From contig NZ_SNTY01000025.1 in the NCBI RefSeq assembly GCF_004377485.1, positions 124,001-188,000 on the forward strand: a stretch of 64,000 nt of DNA, read 5' to 3'. The notes beneath the pieces were generated by a model. It ran no database searches. It was not told the origin of the DNA and saw only the letters and a list, made by a program, of their open reading frames with translations. Numbering within the stretch: the stretch's first letter is position 1; each line of letters opens with the position of its first letter. A program made the translations under genes and the position numbers. Source of the stretch: Alkanindiges illinoisensis (GTDB taxonomy: Bacteria > Pseudomonadota > Gammaproteobacteria > Pseudomonadales > Moraxellaceae). This document shows positions 34,507 to 46,870 of the stretch, piece after piece.

Positions 34507-35592
34507 TTAATCAACTATCTGGTTTGAGCTGATTTCATTTGGCTGCGCACTAACCTTAATTAATCGGTCATCAACTTTCATTACCCACCGATAGAATTTA
34601 GGGATATTTTTTAAATTAAAACGATTATGGCTCACCTGATTATTTTTAGCTAAATCTTTATCATTAGTACTACTGCCAAACGCATAGCCGCTGTCGGCAC
34701 TACAATAATTGCGCTCTCCGTTTCTGGAAGCCAGCCAAATTAGAGGCAGTTTGCTGCTCATCGATAGCTCAAACTGGTTCTGGATAATCTGGTTATGATG
34801 CGAAGCCTGATGACGTACCGTGCCCCCTTCCCCACAGTTGCGGTACAAATAAATGGCTCCGTGATGAGGGTCTATAAAACGATTATGGCGAATTGTATTA
34901 TGTGCAGAACCATCCACCGCAATCAGTTCACGTGCTTTGGTTTGCACCTTAAATGTGTTGTTCTCAATGGTATTGTGGCTACTTTCCGCATCCAGATACA
35001 ATGCAAGGCCAGCTGTTTGCCCCATAAACTGGCTATTTTTTAACGTGACATGATGCACGCCAGGCGCAAGATACATCATATTATGTTGACCACCAATCAG
35101 GCTAAGGTTGTCTAAAACAATGTGATGGGGCGCTGCCTGCTGTGCGCGCTCAGTGTGTCCTGCCTGATGAGAAGACTGCTTTAGCAACTCTCCCTGTCCA
35201 TTTTCAGCCATACCATGAATGCGTAATGAGCCCATAACTTGAATATTTTTAATGGTGATATGATTTGGTACTTGCCAAGTGTTTTGATCTTGTTTTGAAG
35301 TAATAAGTACCGAGGGCTTGGCATACGCCGCTCTAATTTCTGCACCATTACCCTCGAATACAATATTGGCTGCACGCCCACCAGCAAAAACAAGCTGCTT
35401 GGTAATTTTTGCATTCTTTGGCAGCGTGAGTGAGCAATCAATATAAACGCTGGGCTGTTCTGTGGTGGCAGGCTGCAAAACTTCCTGTAGCTTTTGCGCT
35501 GTGCAAAGCGTGGTGTTGCCATTATCTTCGGCTATAGCTGTCTGTGAAGAACTAGTGAGCATAATGATTACCAGCAATAAAATTTTAAACAT
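34507..35592 (-). CDS. Secreted right-handed beta-helix protein
   Basis: A 361-residue exported protein: signal peptide about 1-21 (ending TAIA), then repeated short strands typical of a right-handed parallel beta-helix (HITIKNIQVMG, HHIVLDNLSLIGG, HHVTLKNSQFMG, HNTIENNTFKV, HNTIRHNRFID, HNQIIQNQFEL, NNQVSHNRFNL). Such folds are found in pectate lyases, alginate epimerases and adhesins, but I see no catalytic motif to choose among them. The ATG at 35592 is used; a GTG at 35598 is in frame. It is AT-richer than its neighbours by eye and stands alone, so it may be an acquired gene. Confidence 0.8.
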   Translation of the reverse strand: MFKILLLVIIMLTSSSQTAIAEDNGNTTLCTAQKLQEVLQPATTEQPSVYIDCSLTLPKNAKITKQLVFAGGRAANIVFEGNGAEIRAAYAKPSVLITSKQDQNTWQVPNHITIKNIQVMGSLRIHGMAENGQGELLKQSSHQAGHTERAQQAAPHHIVLDNLSLIGGQHNMMYLAPGVHHVTLKNSQFMGQTAGLALYLDAESSHNTIENNTFKVQTKARELIAVDGSAHNTIRHNRFIDPHHGAIYLYRNCGEGGTVRHQASHHNQIIQNQFELSMSSKLPLIWLASRNGERNYCSADSGYAFGSSTNDKDLAKNNQVSHNRFNLKNIPKFYRWVMKVDDRLIKVSAQPNEISSNQIVD

Positions 35593-35760
35593 GAACACTT
35601 GAGCGTTTTAGCGTGTAAATTGCCTTAAAGTTTAAAATAAATGCGTTTGTTGCAAGTAATCAATTTGAACGTCTTATGATACAAACTTGTGAGGCTGCGT
35701 TATCTTGTACACAAGAGTTTGTGAACTGAATTAAATCTGTCAGACCACTCTGCCCGCTTT

Positions 35761-36645
35761 TTAGCGCGATAAAACCAGCTGATAAGACACCGTTTGACCC
35801 GGTTCTAAAAGCACGTTGGCCTTGTCAAGCTTTCCGCACTCGACGCAAAGCATATGTTTCCAGCTATCGCCCGGTATATCCCCCAAACGATGCGCTTTTT
35901 CTGCCCACGGATTCCACACCACCACACTGCTACACTCAGGTGCATCAATGTAAATGGGGGATTCCTGCCCTGAGCTAATTTCATAATGACCACCGGCCTG
36001 CTGATAAATCCGGTCTGTTTCTGAAGAAAAACGGATGGGCTGAGTTTCAACATGGCTATAACCCCCATCTGGTGACAGCTGATCGAGGAATGCAAGCTGC
36101 TCCAGGCCATGTACCTGAGTCTGGTTAATGTCCTGAATCGCAAAATAACTATGCCAGGCAAACCCAAACTCAAACGGCTGACAATCCGTATTGTGAACCT
36201 GGAAGTTGATTTCAAGCTGATTACCCAGATGAATATCCATGGTTGCTTCAAAGCCATAATCCCATAATAGCCTAGTGGCCGCATTGTCCTTGAGTACAAA
36301 GCTCAAGTGATGGCCTTGTATATTTTCACTGGCTTGCTGCAACTGCCATTCCATTTGGCGGGCAAAGCCATGTGATGGCAAATCCGGTTGATGTGGATGC
36401 TTGCCAAACCATGGAAAGCACAATGGAATTCCACCTCGAATGGCTTTCCCGCGCTGAAATTGGTTAGTGTCGGACAACCACAGGATAGGCAATTTTTGTT
36501 TTGGCTGATAGTGCAACACCTGTGCACCCTGACAGGCAATCACTGCATCACACCATGAATTTTTAATCACTAACACTTCAATTGCAGGGCCGGCTTCGCT
36601 TGCCAGCCATTGCTGGTTGATGCCTGATGGTAAATTTGAATGCAT
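35761..36645 (-). CDS. D-hexose-6-phosphate mutarotase (YeaD-like)
   Basis: A 294-residue galactose mutarotase-like protein that would interconvert the anomers of glucose-6-phosphate. The YeaD signatures are present: RGGIPLCFPWFG (70-81), H92 and R96 in LPSHGFAR, H165 in FAWHSYFAI, and a late WNPW. It is cytosolic, with no signal peptide. Monocistronic, upstream of the atp operon end on the same strand but about 250 bp away with the atp terminator between. Confidence 0.88.
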   Translation of the reverse strand: MHSNLPSGINQQWLASEAGPAIEVLVIKNSWCDAVIACQGAQVLHYQPKQKLPILWLSDTNQFQRGKAIRGGIPLCFPWFGKHPHQPDLPSHGFARQMEWQLQQASENIQGHHLSFVLKDNAATRLLWDYGFEATMDIHLGNQLEINFQVHNTDCQPFEFGFAWHSYFAIQDINQTQVHGLEQLAFLDQLSPDGGYSHVETQPIRFSSETDRIYQQAGGHYEISSGQESPIYIDAPECSSVVVWNPWAEKAHRLGDIPGDSWKHMLCVECGKLDKANVLLEPGQTVSYQLVLSR

Positions 36646-36761
36646 GATATAAGTAGTCTCCTGAGCTAGAATTTTTAATTTACAACATACTGTCTTGCAC
36701 TAAGCCGCCAAATACTAATGACTTAATGGGCTGGCCGAGTCGATTTTAATAAAAAACAAAT

Positions 36762-36797
36762 ATAAAAAAACCGCCTTATTAAAGACGGTTTTTTATT
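36762..36797 (-). terminator. Terminator of the atp operon
   Basis: On the minus strand AAAAAACCGTCTT pairs with AAGGCGGTTTTTTT around a four-base loop, about 100 bp after the atpC stop, ending in a T run. Confidence 0.82.
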
Positions 36798-36896
36798 GGA
36801 ACCTTGCTAAATGAAATCTAGTTTCATCCTCGCCACTTGCAGCATAGCTGCTTGCCTTGCGCCCAGGTAAGACAATGTCTTGCTAACCCTTGCTCA

Positions 36897-37313
36897 TTAA
36901 GCACGGTTTTTCAGCTTGCGCAGGGTTTCCAGCTGGGCGGCGGTTTCAGCCAGTGCAGCCATTGCCGCACCAGTATCCAGCTCACCACGCTGGTTTTCCA
37001 GCAGAGTTTCAGCCTGTTTACGCGCTTCCAGAATGGCAGCTTCATCAAGGTCACCGGCACGCACTGCTGTATCCGCCAAGACGGTTACCACATGCGGTTG
37101 TACCTCAAGCACACCACCCGATACATAGATCACTTCTTCTGTACCGTTTTCCAGCTGAACACGAATTGGGCCTGGTTGAAGCAAGGTGACCAGTGGCGCG
37201 TGACCGGGCAAAATACCCAGCTCGCCGCCTGCACCTTTTGCAATAAGCATGGACACCGCACCTGAGTAGATGGATTCCTTCACGCTTACTACATCACATT
37301 GCATTACTGCCAT
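36897..37313 (-). CDS. atpC: AtpC, ATP synthase epsilon subunit
   Basis: The central-stalk subunit of F1 that also inhibits ATP hydrolysis. The 138-residue protein has the N-terminal beta-sandwich (MQCDVVSVKESIYSG, AGGELGILPGHAPLVTLLQPG) and a C-terminal helical hairpin rich in Ala and Glu (DEAAILEARKQAETLLENQ). It is the last gene of the leftward atpIBEFHAGDC operon, 27 bp after atpD. The methionine at 37313 begins MAVMQCDV as expected. Confidence 0.96.
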   Translation of the reverse strand: MAVMQCDVVSVKESIYSGAVSMLIAKGAGGELGILPGHAPLVTLLQPGPIRVQLENGTEEVIYVSGGVLEVQPHVVTVLADTAVRAGDLDEAAILEARKQAETLLENQRGELDTGAAMAALAETAAQLETLRKLKNRA

Positions 37314-37340
37314 GAGATCATCTCCTTCACTGAGCGTTAC

Positions 37341-38750
<1,410 letters not shown>

Positions 38751-38764
38751 TCAAATTAAAAATG

Positions 38765-39634
38765 TTAAACGGCAGCGGCACCGCCAACGATTTCGGAAAT
38801 TTCCCGGGTAATCGCGGCTTGACGCAGCTTGTTATAAATAAGTTGCAAGCTCTTGATCAGCTCGCCCGCATTATCAGTTGCTGCCTTCATGGCAATCATA
38901 CGGGCAGCCTGCTCGGAAGCAATGTTCTCTACCACGCCCTGATACACCATGGACTCAATGTAACGCACCAGTAAGCCATTCAGTAATACATTGGCTTCTG
39001 GCTCATACAGATAGTCCCAGCCATAGCTGCGATTGAGCTGTTCGCCTTCGCTGCTTGCGGCCAATGGTACCAACTGATCAATCTGGGGCTTTTGGGTCAT
39101 GGCATTGATGAACTTGTTGGAAACCAGATAAACACGGTCGATTTCGCCGCGATCAAAGGCATCCAGCATCACTTGCACAGACCCGGTCAACTGTTCCATG
39201 CCTGGCGCATCGCCCACTTGCGTGGTTGCACCCAGCACCTTGCCGCCATAATTCTTGAAAAACGTAACCGCTTTTTGACCAATTAATGCAAATTGAACAT
39301 CAATCGATTGTTCCTGCTGGGTCTTCACGTGTTGGATCACACGCTTGAACAGGTTGATATTCAAACCACCTGCCAGTCCACGATCTGAGGAAACAATAAT
39401 ATAGCCAACGCGTTTTACCGGACGCTCAACCATATAATGATGCTTGTATTCAGGATTTGCTTGCACTAAATGGGCAATCACACGGCGCATATTTTCGGCA
39501 TAAGGACGGCCTTGCGACATACGCTCCTGCGCACGACGCATTTTACTGGCAGCCACGAGTTGCATGGCACGCGTAATTTTTTGCGTGCTTTTAATACTGG
39601 CTACCTTGGCGCGAATTTCTTTTAAACTTGCCAT
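38765..39634 (-). CDS. atpG: AtpG, ATP synthase gamma subunit
   Basis: The rotor shaft of F1. Typical N-terminal helix [20 protein letters not shown] (1-20) and C-terminal helix with [14 protein letters not shown], then [26 protein letters not shown] (regions). The central Rossmann-like domain has [12 protein letters not shown]. Length 289 is normal. It is 96 bp downstream of atpA, the widest internal gap of the operon. Confidence 0.97.
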   Translation of the reverse strand: MASLKEIRAKVASIKSTQKITRAMQLVAASKMRRAQERMSQGRPYAENMRRVIAHLVQANPEYKHHYMVERPVKRVGYIIVSSDRGLAGGLNINLFKRVIQHVKTQQEQSIDVQFALIGQKAVTFFKNYGGKVLGATTQVGDAPGMEQLTGSVQVMLDAFDRGEIDRVYLVSNKFINAMTQKPQIDQLVPLAASSEGEQLNRSYGWDYLYEPEANVLLNGLLVRYIESMVYQGVVENIASEQAARMIAMKAATDNAGELIKSLQLIYNKLRQAAITREISEIVGGAAAV

Positions 39635-39730
39635 ACGCTTAACCTGTTATTTGGAATATTCAGGCAAACCCTAAACCTTCCAAATGTGATCCGTGAATCA
39701 GGGATTAACATTCAGGATAAACCTTGAAGA

Positions 39731-41275
39731 TTAATAAGCCTGAGTTGCTTTGAAGCTTTCAATACCTTGCTTCAAGCCTGCTTCAATGTCGCCATTAAAG
39801 TTGGCTGTACGATCAATCTCGTCCATTAATGCACTGTGTTGAGAGCGCATATAAGCCAGCAGGGCTTCTTCAAAGTCACCAATCTTGTTGACAGGAACAT
39901 CAGCCAGATAGCCTTCGTTAGAGGCATAAATGGAAACGGCCTGATCAGCAATGGAGAACGGCGCATACTGCTTTTGCTTCATCAGCTCGGTGACGCGCTG
40001 ACCATGCTCCAGCTGCTTGCGGGTTGCTTCATCAAGATCTGATGCAAACTGCGCGAATGCCGCCAGTTCACGATACTGTGCCAGTGCGGTACGGATACCA
40101 CCGGACAGCTTTTTGATAATCTTGGTTTGTGCAGCACCACCCACACGGGATACCGAAATACCCGCGTTTACTGCAGGACGTACGCCCGCGTTAAACAGTG
40201 AGGATTCCAGGAAGATCTGACCATCGGTAATCGAAATCACGTTGGTGGGTACGAATGCAGATACGTCACCCGCCTGGGTTTCGATGATTGGCAATGCAGT
40301 CAGGGAACCAGTCTGGCCAGTCACTGCGCCATTGGTGAATTTCTCAACATAGGCAGCAGAAACACGGGATGCACGCTCCAGCAGACGGGAGTGCAGATAG
40401 AATACGTCACCTGGATATGCTTCACGGCCTGGTGGACGACGCAGCAGCAGGGAAATCTGGCGATACGCCACTGCCTGCTTGGACAGGTCATCATATACAA
40501 TCAGTGCATCTTCACCGCGGTCACGGAAGTACTCACCCATGGTACAACCAGAGTAAGGTGCCAGGAACTGCATGGCAGCAGGTTCAGAGGCAGAGGCCGC
40601 AACTACAGTGGTGTAGGCCAGCGCACCGGATTCTTCCAGTTTGCGTACCACGTTAGCAATGGTTGATTGCTTCTGACCAATCGCCACATACACGCACTTA
40701 ATGCCAGAATCTTTCTGGGCAATAATCGCGTCAATCGCCATGGCAGTTTTACCAGTCTGGCGGTCACCAATGATCAGCTCGCGCTGGCCACGACCTACCG
40801 GAATCATGGTATCGACTGACTTATAGCCAGTTTGTACAGGCTGATCAACGCTTTGACGCCAGATTACACCAGGTGCAACCTTTTCAACAGCATCATTAAC
40901 CTGGGCATTGATTGGGCCTTTGCCGTCAATCGGGTTACCCAGTGCATCGACAACGCGACCCAATAATTCAGGGCCTACTGGAACTTCAAGTACACGACCG
41001 GTACAGCGAACTTTCTGGCCTTCTTGCAGGCTTAAGTAGTTGCCCAATACGACAGCACCGACTGAATCTTGTTCCAAGTTCAGTGCCATACCGTATAAGC
41101 CGCCGTCAAATTCGATCATCTCACCGTACATGGCATCAGCCAGACCGTGAATACGCACGATACCATCGGATACCATGACGATGGTACCTTCATTCTTGGC
41201 GGTCGCGCTGGTGTCCAGATCGCTGATACGCTGTTTAATGAGCGCACTGATCTCGGATGGATTCAGTTGTTGCAT
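39731..41275 (-). CDS. atpA: AtpA, ATP synthase alpha subunit
   Basis: The non-catalytic nucleotide-binding F1 subunit, 514 residues. P-loop GDRQTGKT at 170-177, Walker [13 protein letters not shown], and the [22 protein letters not shown] stretch with the arginine finger region ([16 protein letters not shown]). The N-terminal [17 protein letters not shown] helix binds the delta subunit. Confidence 0.98.
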   Translation of the reverse strand: MQQLNPSEISALIKQRISDLDTSATAKNEGTIVMVSDGIVRIHGLADAMYGEMIEFDGGLYGMALNLEQDSVGAVVLGNYLSLQEGQKVRCTGRVLEVPVGPELLGRVVDALGNPIDGKGPINAQVNDAVEKVAPGVIWRQSVDQPVQTGYKSVDTMIPVGRGQRELIIGDRQTGKTAMAIDAIIAQKDSGIKCVYVAIGQKQSTIANVVRKLEESGALAYTTVVAASASEPAAMQFLAPYSGCTMGEYFRDRGEDALIVYDDLSKQAVAYRQISLLLRRPPGREAYPGDVFYLHSRLLERASRVSAAYVEKFTNGAVTGQTGSLTALPIIETQAGDVSAFVPTNVISITDGQIFLESSLFNAGVRPAVNAGISVSRVGGAAQTKIIKKLSGGIRTALAQYRELAAFAQFASDLDEATRKQLEHGQRVTELMKQKQYAPFSIADQAVSIYASNEGYLADVPVNKIGDFEEALLAYMRSQHSALMDEIDRTANFNGDIEAGLKQGIESFKATQAY

Positions 41276-41329
41276 TTGCGCTATACCTCAATATTTTTTA
41301 AGTTCTGCCTAACCGTTATGGTTACACCA

Positions 41330-41866
41330 TTACGCGGTTAAACGAGTTCGCATTTTTTCCAGCTTAGCCTGGGCAGAATCATCAATCACCTGATCACCGG
41401 CACGAATCACCACCCCTGCAATCAACGCAGGGTTTACAGTTACGGTGGCATCAATGCTGCTGTTAAAGCGTTTTGACAAACGGTCAACCAGCAGTTGCTT
41501 TTGCTCATCCGTTAATGGAAATGCAGATTCGATGGTAACATCAGTCTGATTCTGGTTTTGTGCCTTTAGCTGCTCAAACTCAAGAGCAATTTCTGGCAAC
41601 AGGTTTAAACGATCATTTTGTGCCAGCAAAGTAATAAAGTTGGACACTGATTGATCCTGTAGCGCCGTATTGGTGTCTACAATGATCTTCACCTGTTGTT
41701 CAGGGGTCAGCTCAGGGCGATTCAAATAAGCGGAAAATGCTTCATCTTGAACCATTGCACTTAGCAGTTGCAGCACGGTAGACCAGTTGTCTGCCATACC
41801 CTGTTCAGATGCATAGCCAAAAGCCGCTTTGGCATAAGGCCGTGCTAACGTCAAGAGTTCAGCCAT
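41330..41866 (-). CDS. atpH: AtpH, ATP synthase delta subunit
   Basis: The peripheral-stalk cap linking F1 to subunit b. The 178-residue protein has the helical N-terminal domain ([20 protein letters not shown]) and the C-terminal motif [26 protein letters not shown], which is the family signature. It follows atpF after 12 bp and precedes atpA by 54 bp. Confidence 0.96.
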   Translation of the reverse strand: MAELLTLARPYAKAAFGYASEQGMADNWSTVLQLLSAMVQDEAFSAYLNRPELTPEQQVKIIVDTNTALQDQSVSNFITLLAQNDRLNLLPEIALEFEQLKAQNQNQTDVTIESAFPLTDEQKQLLVDRLSKRFNSSIDATVTVNPALIAGVVIRAGDQVIDDSAQAKLEKMRTRLTA

Positions 41867-41878
41867 GAGTCTTCTCGC

Positions 41879-42349
41879 TTATAGTTCTGCAGCCAGTTGA
41901 TTTAACATGGCAGCATGGGCTTGTTCATCAACCTGGGCTTTAAGAATCTTCTCGGCACCAGCCACTGCCAAGGCAGCAACCTGCCCGCGAAGCTGTTCAC
42001 GCGCCTGATTGATTTCCTGATCGACTGCTTCACGTGACTGCTGACGAATACGCTCACCTTCGGCTGCTGCCTGAGTACGCGCTTCTTCAACCAGTTGGGC
42101 AGCACGACGGTTAGCCTGCTCAATGAGTTGAGCTGCCTGTGCTTTTGCGGCGTCCAGTTCCTGCTTGACCTGCGCCTGTGCATTGGCAAGATCAGCTTTG
42201 GCACGCTCAGCCGCATTTAATCCATCAGCAATCTTGCGCTGACGGTCACTAATCGCTGCGATCAGTGGTGGCCAGACAAACTTCATGCAAAATGCGACAA
42301 ACATCGCAAATGCAATGGCTTGGCCAATTAATGTGAGGTTGATATTCAT
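41879..42349 (-). CDS. atpF: AtpF, ATP synthase b subunit
   Basis: The membrane-anchored peripheral-stalk dimer subunit of 156 residues: one N-terminal membrane helix ([25 protein letters not shown] region) and a long Ala/Gln/Glu-rich coiled coil ([18 protein letters not shown] onward). Normal length and position between atpE and atpH. Confidence 0.96.
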   Translation of the reverse strand: MNINLTLIGQAIAFAMFVAFCMKFVWPPLIAAISDRQRKIADGLNAAERAKADLANAQAQVKQELDAAKAQAAQLIEQANRRAAQLVEEARTQAAAEGERIRQQSREAVDQEINQAREQLRGQVAALAVAGAEKILKAQVDEQAHAAMLNQLAAEL

Positions 42350-42384
42350 TGCAATTCCTCAATGATGAATTTGGGAATTAAGAA

Positions 42385-42729
<345 letters not shown>

Positions 42730-42749
42730 TTAGAACCGGGTACTGAACA

Positions 42750-43724
<975 letters not shown>

Positions 43725-43805
43725 TTACCCATCAAAGAATCTCTCATTACACTTCAACCACAATCCGTCCAGATGACTGAACAGGATTACCGAATCAGGA
43801 TTCGG

Positions 43806-44225
43806 CTAATTGTTTGGCCGCTGCCGTGCAGTCCACAACGGATACAGCCATGCCATAACCTGTACCATCACAAAGCCACCGAACAGGGCGGGCATTGACA
43901 AAGGTGAAACACTGCGAAAGACGATAATAAAACCAACAATAACAATAACAAACTTACCTATCATTCCTTTATACATTGCGCCTAGTATCTGCTTGGAGGC
44001 CTGAGCGCCACCCTGACGGAAAGCCTGCCAGGCAAAATAGGCACTGCCTAGCCAGCAAAGCAAGGCACCCAGTCCTGCACTTCGGGCCGCAACCCAGCCT
44101 GCAATAAAATAGGCCAGCAATGATGAAATGGGTATTACAACCGCCTGTGCGATGGTCAGGCCGCGCGCCAGACGTCGATCAACCAGCATACTATGCATAT
44201 TGGATAGGCGCTTTGGCTGATGCAT
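43806..44225 (-). CDS. atpI: AtpI, ATP synthase assembly protein
   Basis: A 139-residue protein with four predicted membrane helices, encoded first in the atp operon. AtpI assists c-ring assembly and is not essential. Sequence conservation in this family is low; the call rests on topology, GKFVIVIVGFIIVF-type helices near the end, and on position. Possible later starts are ATG codons at 44198 and 44189; 44225 gives a basic N-terminus (MHQPKRLSNM). Confidence 0.88.
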   Translation of the reverse strand: MHQPKRLSNMHSMLVDRRLARGLTIAQAVVIPISSLLAYFIAGWVAARSAGLGALLCWLGSAYFAWQAFRQGGAQASKQILGAMYKGMIGKFVIVIVGFIIVFRSVSPLSMPALFGGFVMVQVMAWLYPLWTARQRPNN

Positions 44226-44328
44226 AATGAATCTTCTGGCTACGGTTGAATACGCAATGGCCTGTTCTGCATCCCAAAATTGCAGCAGAACCTGTCAAAA
44301 TTTGACCACAATACTTTTAAGCGCGAGC

Positions 44329-44357
44329 ATTATAGTGGTGCAAACCCAAACATGCAA
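44329..44357 (-). promoter_or_regulatory. Candidate promoter of the atp operon
   Basis: On the minus strand a perfect TATAAT (44334-44329) follows TTGCAT (44357-44352) by 17 bp. It is about 100 bp before atpI, the only place upstream of the operon with a good -10 box. The -35 box is a weak 3/6 match. Confidence 0.5.
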
Positions 44358-44442
44358 TCAGTTCCATGCCAGCAAGCATTGTATTTTAGTATGAATCCGA
44401 TAGGCGAAAAGACCAGCTTTTATTTCCCGATTTAAGATTAGC

Positions 44443-45360
44443 TTAAGGTTCGGTACAGGCTACTATATCTTGTGCCAGTTTCTGCCAGCCAGCCACAAAA
44501 TCTTGTTCTCCACTCATAATTTCATCAATAGTTTGCACTTTAACAGGTTGCAGCCGCTTGAGTGTAGCCGGGTCTGCATGACCTTCTGCCAGCAGGCACA
44601 TGGGGTAAGCTGCACCATTTTTTGGCTTGGGACGCTGTTGTTGCAGCCACGCCAGCTGGCGAATGGTGGGCGGCAAATCATGTTCAACCGTCAGGCTACC
44701 CTTGAAATTCAGGTTCAAACTGCGTTCCAGATACTGATAGGCATCGTGGTAAGCCCAGTATGGCTTGGCGTCTGATGACTGATACTGGCTGGCCTGAGCC
44801 ATAAGACGCTGGCTAAACATCTGGGCATTGTGCTGGTAGCGGCTGGCATATTGCGGGAATTGCCGGGCACGTACTGTCGCAATGGCATGCGCAATTCCAA
44901 CGGCGTTAGCAGGGTCTAGCCACAAATGCGGGTCCAGTGAACTGGCAAAAACCTTACCCTGTGGATCACGAAGTGGCAGGCGCTTAAAGGCTTTTAGGTC
45001 AAACAGCGCAATGGCATTAGGCTGATCTTTTAGCACTGCTGCCAACGGGGTTTCATATTGTGCGCCAAACCACAGCACAAAATTGGCTTGCTTTAAGCGC
45101 TGACGATCAGCAGGCCGCAACTGTACATCATGGCCGGATTGGTTGGGCGGTAAGAGTAATACTGGCTCTTCAATACCTTGGGTAACTGCCTTTGCAATCA
45201 GATATAATGGATGGGTACTCACGACCATGCCAGAGACAGCAGCGGCATGAACCTGCCCTGAAGGTGGCCGACTTGCCGCATTGGCGTGATTTAAGCCTAG
45301 GGTGGTTATTCCTAAAACCAGTATCCCTAAAGCCAGTGCGGCAATAACAAAAAAGCGCAT
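44443..45360 (-). CDS. znuA: ZnuA, zinc-binding protein of the zinc ABC transporter
   Basis: A 305-residue periplasmic binding protein with a signal peptide of about 28 residues (ending NHANA). Candidate zinc ligands fit the ZnuA fold: H77 in SGHDVQLRPAD, H144 in LDPHLWLDP and H204 in YHDAYQYLE. The His-rich loop found in E. coli ZnuA is missing. It is divergent from zur-znuC-znuB, with a candidate Zur box in the shared promoter region. It partners with ZnuC and ZnuB encoded on the other strand. Confidence 0.93.
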   Translation of the reverse strand: MRFFVIAALALGILVLGITTLGLNHANAASRPPSGQVHAAAVSGMVVSTHPLYLIAKAVTQGIEEPVLLLPPNQSGHDVQLRPADRQRLKQANFVLWFGAQYETPLAAVLKDQPNAIALFDLKAFKRLPLRDPQGKVFASSLDPHLWLDPANAVGIAHAIATVRARQFPQYASRYQHNAQMFSQRLMAQASQYQSSDAKPYWAYHDAYQYLERSLNLNFKGSLTVEHDLPPTIRQLAWLQQQRPKPKNGAAYPMCLLAEGHADPATLKRLQPVKVQTIDEIMSGEQDFVAGWQKLAQDIVACTEP

Positions 45361-45435
45361 ATCTTCCTCAAAGCGGCCTGCTGACTGTGCATCAGGTATA
45401 AGGCTGTGAAATCATAGTGAATTAAAGGGTAGCAT

Positions 45436-45448
45436 GTTATACTATTAC
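45436..45448. promoter_or_regulatory. Candidate Zur box
   Basis: GTTATACTATTAC closely matches the core GTTATA-N-TATAAC of gammaproteobacterial Zur boxes (one arm has TATTAC). It sits between divergent znuA (75 bp from its ATG) and zur, where one site could repress both sides when zinc is sufficient. Confidence 0.6.
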
Positions 45449-45583
45449 GTTTACTAAAAAAGCAACTGCCGTTTGATCGCGTGAAATCTTTTTATAGAGG
45501 CTTCATGCTTGCAACCGGCTTATGCGCATACGCTTTTCCTCATGACTGGCTTTGATCTGCCGCGCTGCCTTAAGGAGGCACCC

Positions 45584-46087
45584 ATGACCAGCTGTTCCCA
45601 TCCGCATGATGATGCACTGCATGGTGTTCATCAGACCGCCCATAGCCAGCAGGCTGTTGCGCAACGATTGCTGGAAGCTGAGCAGGCCTGTGTGAGTTCA
45701 GGATCACGCCTGACCCCGTTACGGCGTGAGGTGCTGGAACTGATCCTGCTGGCCAGTGCCCCCATTGGTGCTTATGACCTTTTGGCCAAAATGAAGCGTG
45801 ATAATGAGCGTCCGGCAGCACCACCTACGGTTTACCGTACACTGGAATTTTTGCTGGAACAGGGCTTTATTCATCGGCTGGCATCCATTAATGCCTATAT
45901 TCCCTGCTGTCATCCGCGTGCCGGGCATCAGGCGGCATTCCTGATTTGCCAGAACTGCCATCAGGTGCAGGAAACCTCAGCCAGCCCTTTAATGGATAGT
46001 CTGGCTCAGGTGGCAGCCAGTGGTGGTTTTACCGCTCAGCACAGCATGATTGAAATTGCTGGACTATGCCAGAATTGCCAGTCATGA
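45584..46087 (+). CDS. zur: Zur, zinc uptake regulator (Fur family)
   Basis: A 167-residue Fur-family repressor. The winged helix spans about 43-100 (LTPLRREVLELILL, PPTVYRTLEFLLEQGFIHRL). The structural zinc site is C122-x2-C125 and C162-x2-C165; further candidate ligands are C108, C109, H110 and H115. The start is at 45584, directly after a strong AAGGAGG; an in-frame ATG at 45509 is not preferred. The N-terminal 20 residues are His-rich. Its stop overlaps znuC (ATGA), so regulator and transporter genes are coupled. Confidence 0.93.
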   Translation: MTSCSHPHDDALHGVHQTAHSQQAVAQRLLEAEQACVSSGSRLTPLRREVLELILLASAPIGAYDLLAKMKRDNERPAAPPTVYRTLEFLLEQGFIHRLASINAYIPCCHPRAGHQAAFLICQNCHQVQETSASPLMDSLAQVAASGGFTAQHSMIEIAGLCQNCQS

Positions 46088-46854
46088 CTAGCCCTACCTC
46101 ATTCCTCATCCAGCTTAGCCATATTTCAGTGCAGTTTGAGCAGCGTTCAGTACTTAAACAAGTGGACCTTGAGATTGCGCCACAGGAAATTGTGAGCCTG
46201 ATTGGTCCCAATGGTGCAGGCAAGTCGACGCTGGTGAAGGTGATTTTGGGTATTCAGCGTATTAATGCAGGCCAGCTTCAGCGCAAGCCCGGACTTAAAA
46301 TTGGCTATGTGCCGCAGCGCTTTAATCCTTCTACCAGCCTGCCATTGCGGGTGATGGATTTGCTGGAAGTTTCCCATTGCCAACCAGATTTTTTACAGCA
46401 GATTATTGGCGAAACCGGGATTGTCCATTTACTCAAGCGTCAGGTGCAACAATTGTCCGGCGGTGAGCGGCAACGGGTCTTGCTGGCACGTGCCCTGCTG
46501 CAAAGCCCACAGCTACTGGTGCTGGATGAACCGATGCAGGGTCTGGATATCCAGTCGGAAAGCGAATTATATGCCTATGTGCGCACCCTGCCTGAGCGCT
46601 ATGGCTGTGCGGTACTGATGGTGTCGCATGATTTGCAGTGGGTGATGCAGGGCACCCAGCGCGTGGTGTGCCTAAATCACCATATTTGCTGTAGTGGCAC
46701 GCCCAGTGATATCCAGCAGCATCCGGCCTATCAGGAACTGTTTGGTAGCCAGCGCATGATTTACCAGCATCACCACGATCACTGCGTACATGGTGAAGTT
46801 ACTCATAATCAGTGTGGCAATACACCACATATCCACCCGGAACCTGAGCTATAA
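46084..46854 (+). CDS. znuC: ZnuC, zinc ABC transporter ATPase
   Basis: The cytosolic ATPase of the ZnuABC importer, 256 residues. Walker A GPNGAGKS at 41-48, signature LSGGERQR from 124, Walker B LVLDEP to 150 and the H-loop MVSHD. The last 25 or so residues are His- and Cys-rich (YQHHHDHCVHGEVTHNQC), a possible zinc-sensing or storing tail as in other ZnuC proteins. The ATG at 46084 overlaps the zur stop; an earlier in-frame start at 46066 lies inside zur. Confidence 0.94.
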   Translation: MTSPTSFLIQLSHISVQFEQRSVLKQVDLEIAPQEIVSLIGPNGAGKSTLVKVILGIQRINAGQLQRKPGLKIGYVPQRFNPSTSLPLRVMDLLEVSHCQPDFLQQIIGETGIVHLLKRQVQQLSGGERQRVLLARALLQSPQLLVLDEPMQGLDIQSESELYAYVRTLPERYGCAVLMVSHDLQWVMQGTQRVVCLNHHICCSGTPSDIQQHPAYQELFGSQRMIYQHHHDHCVHGEVTHNQCGNTPHIHPEPEL

Positions 46855-46870
46855 AATGGACAAACATTAA

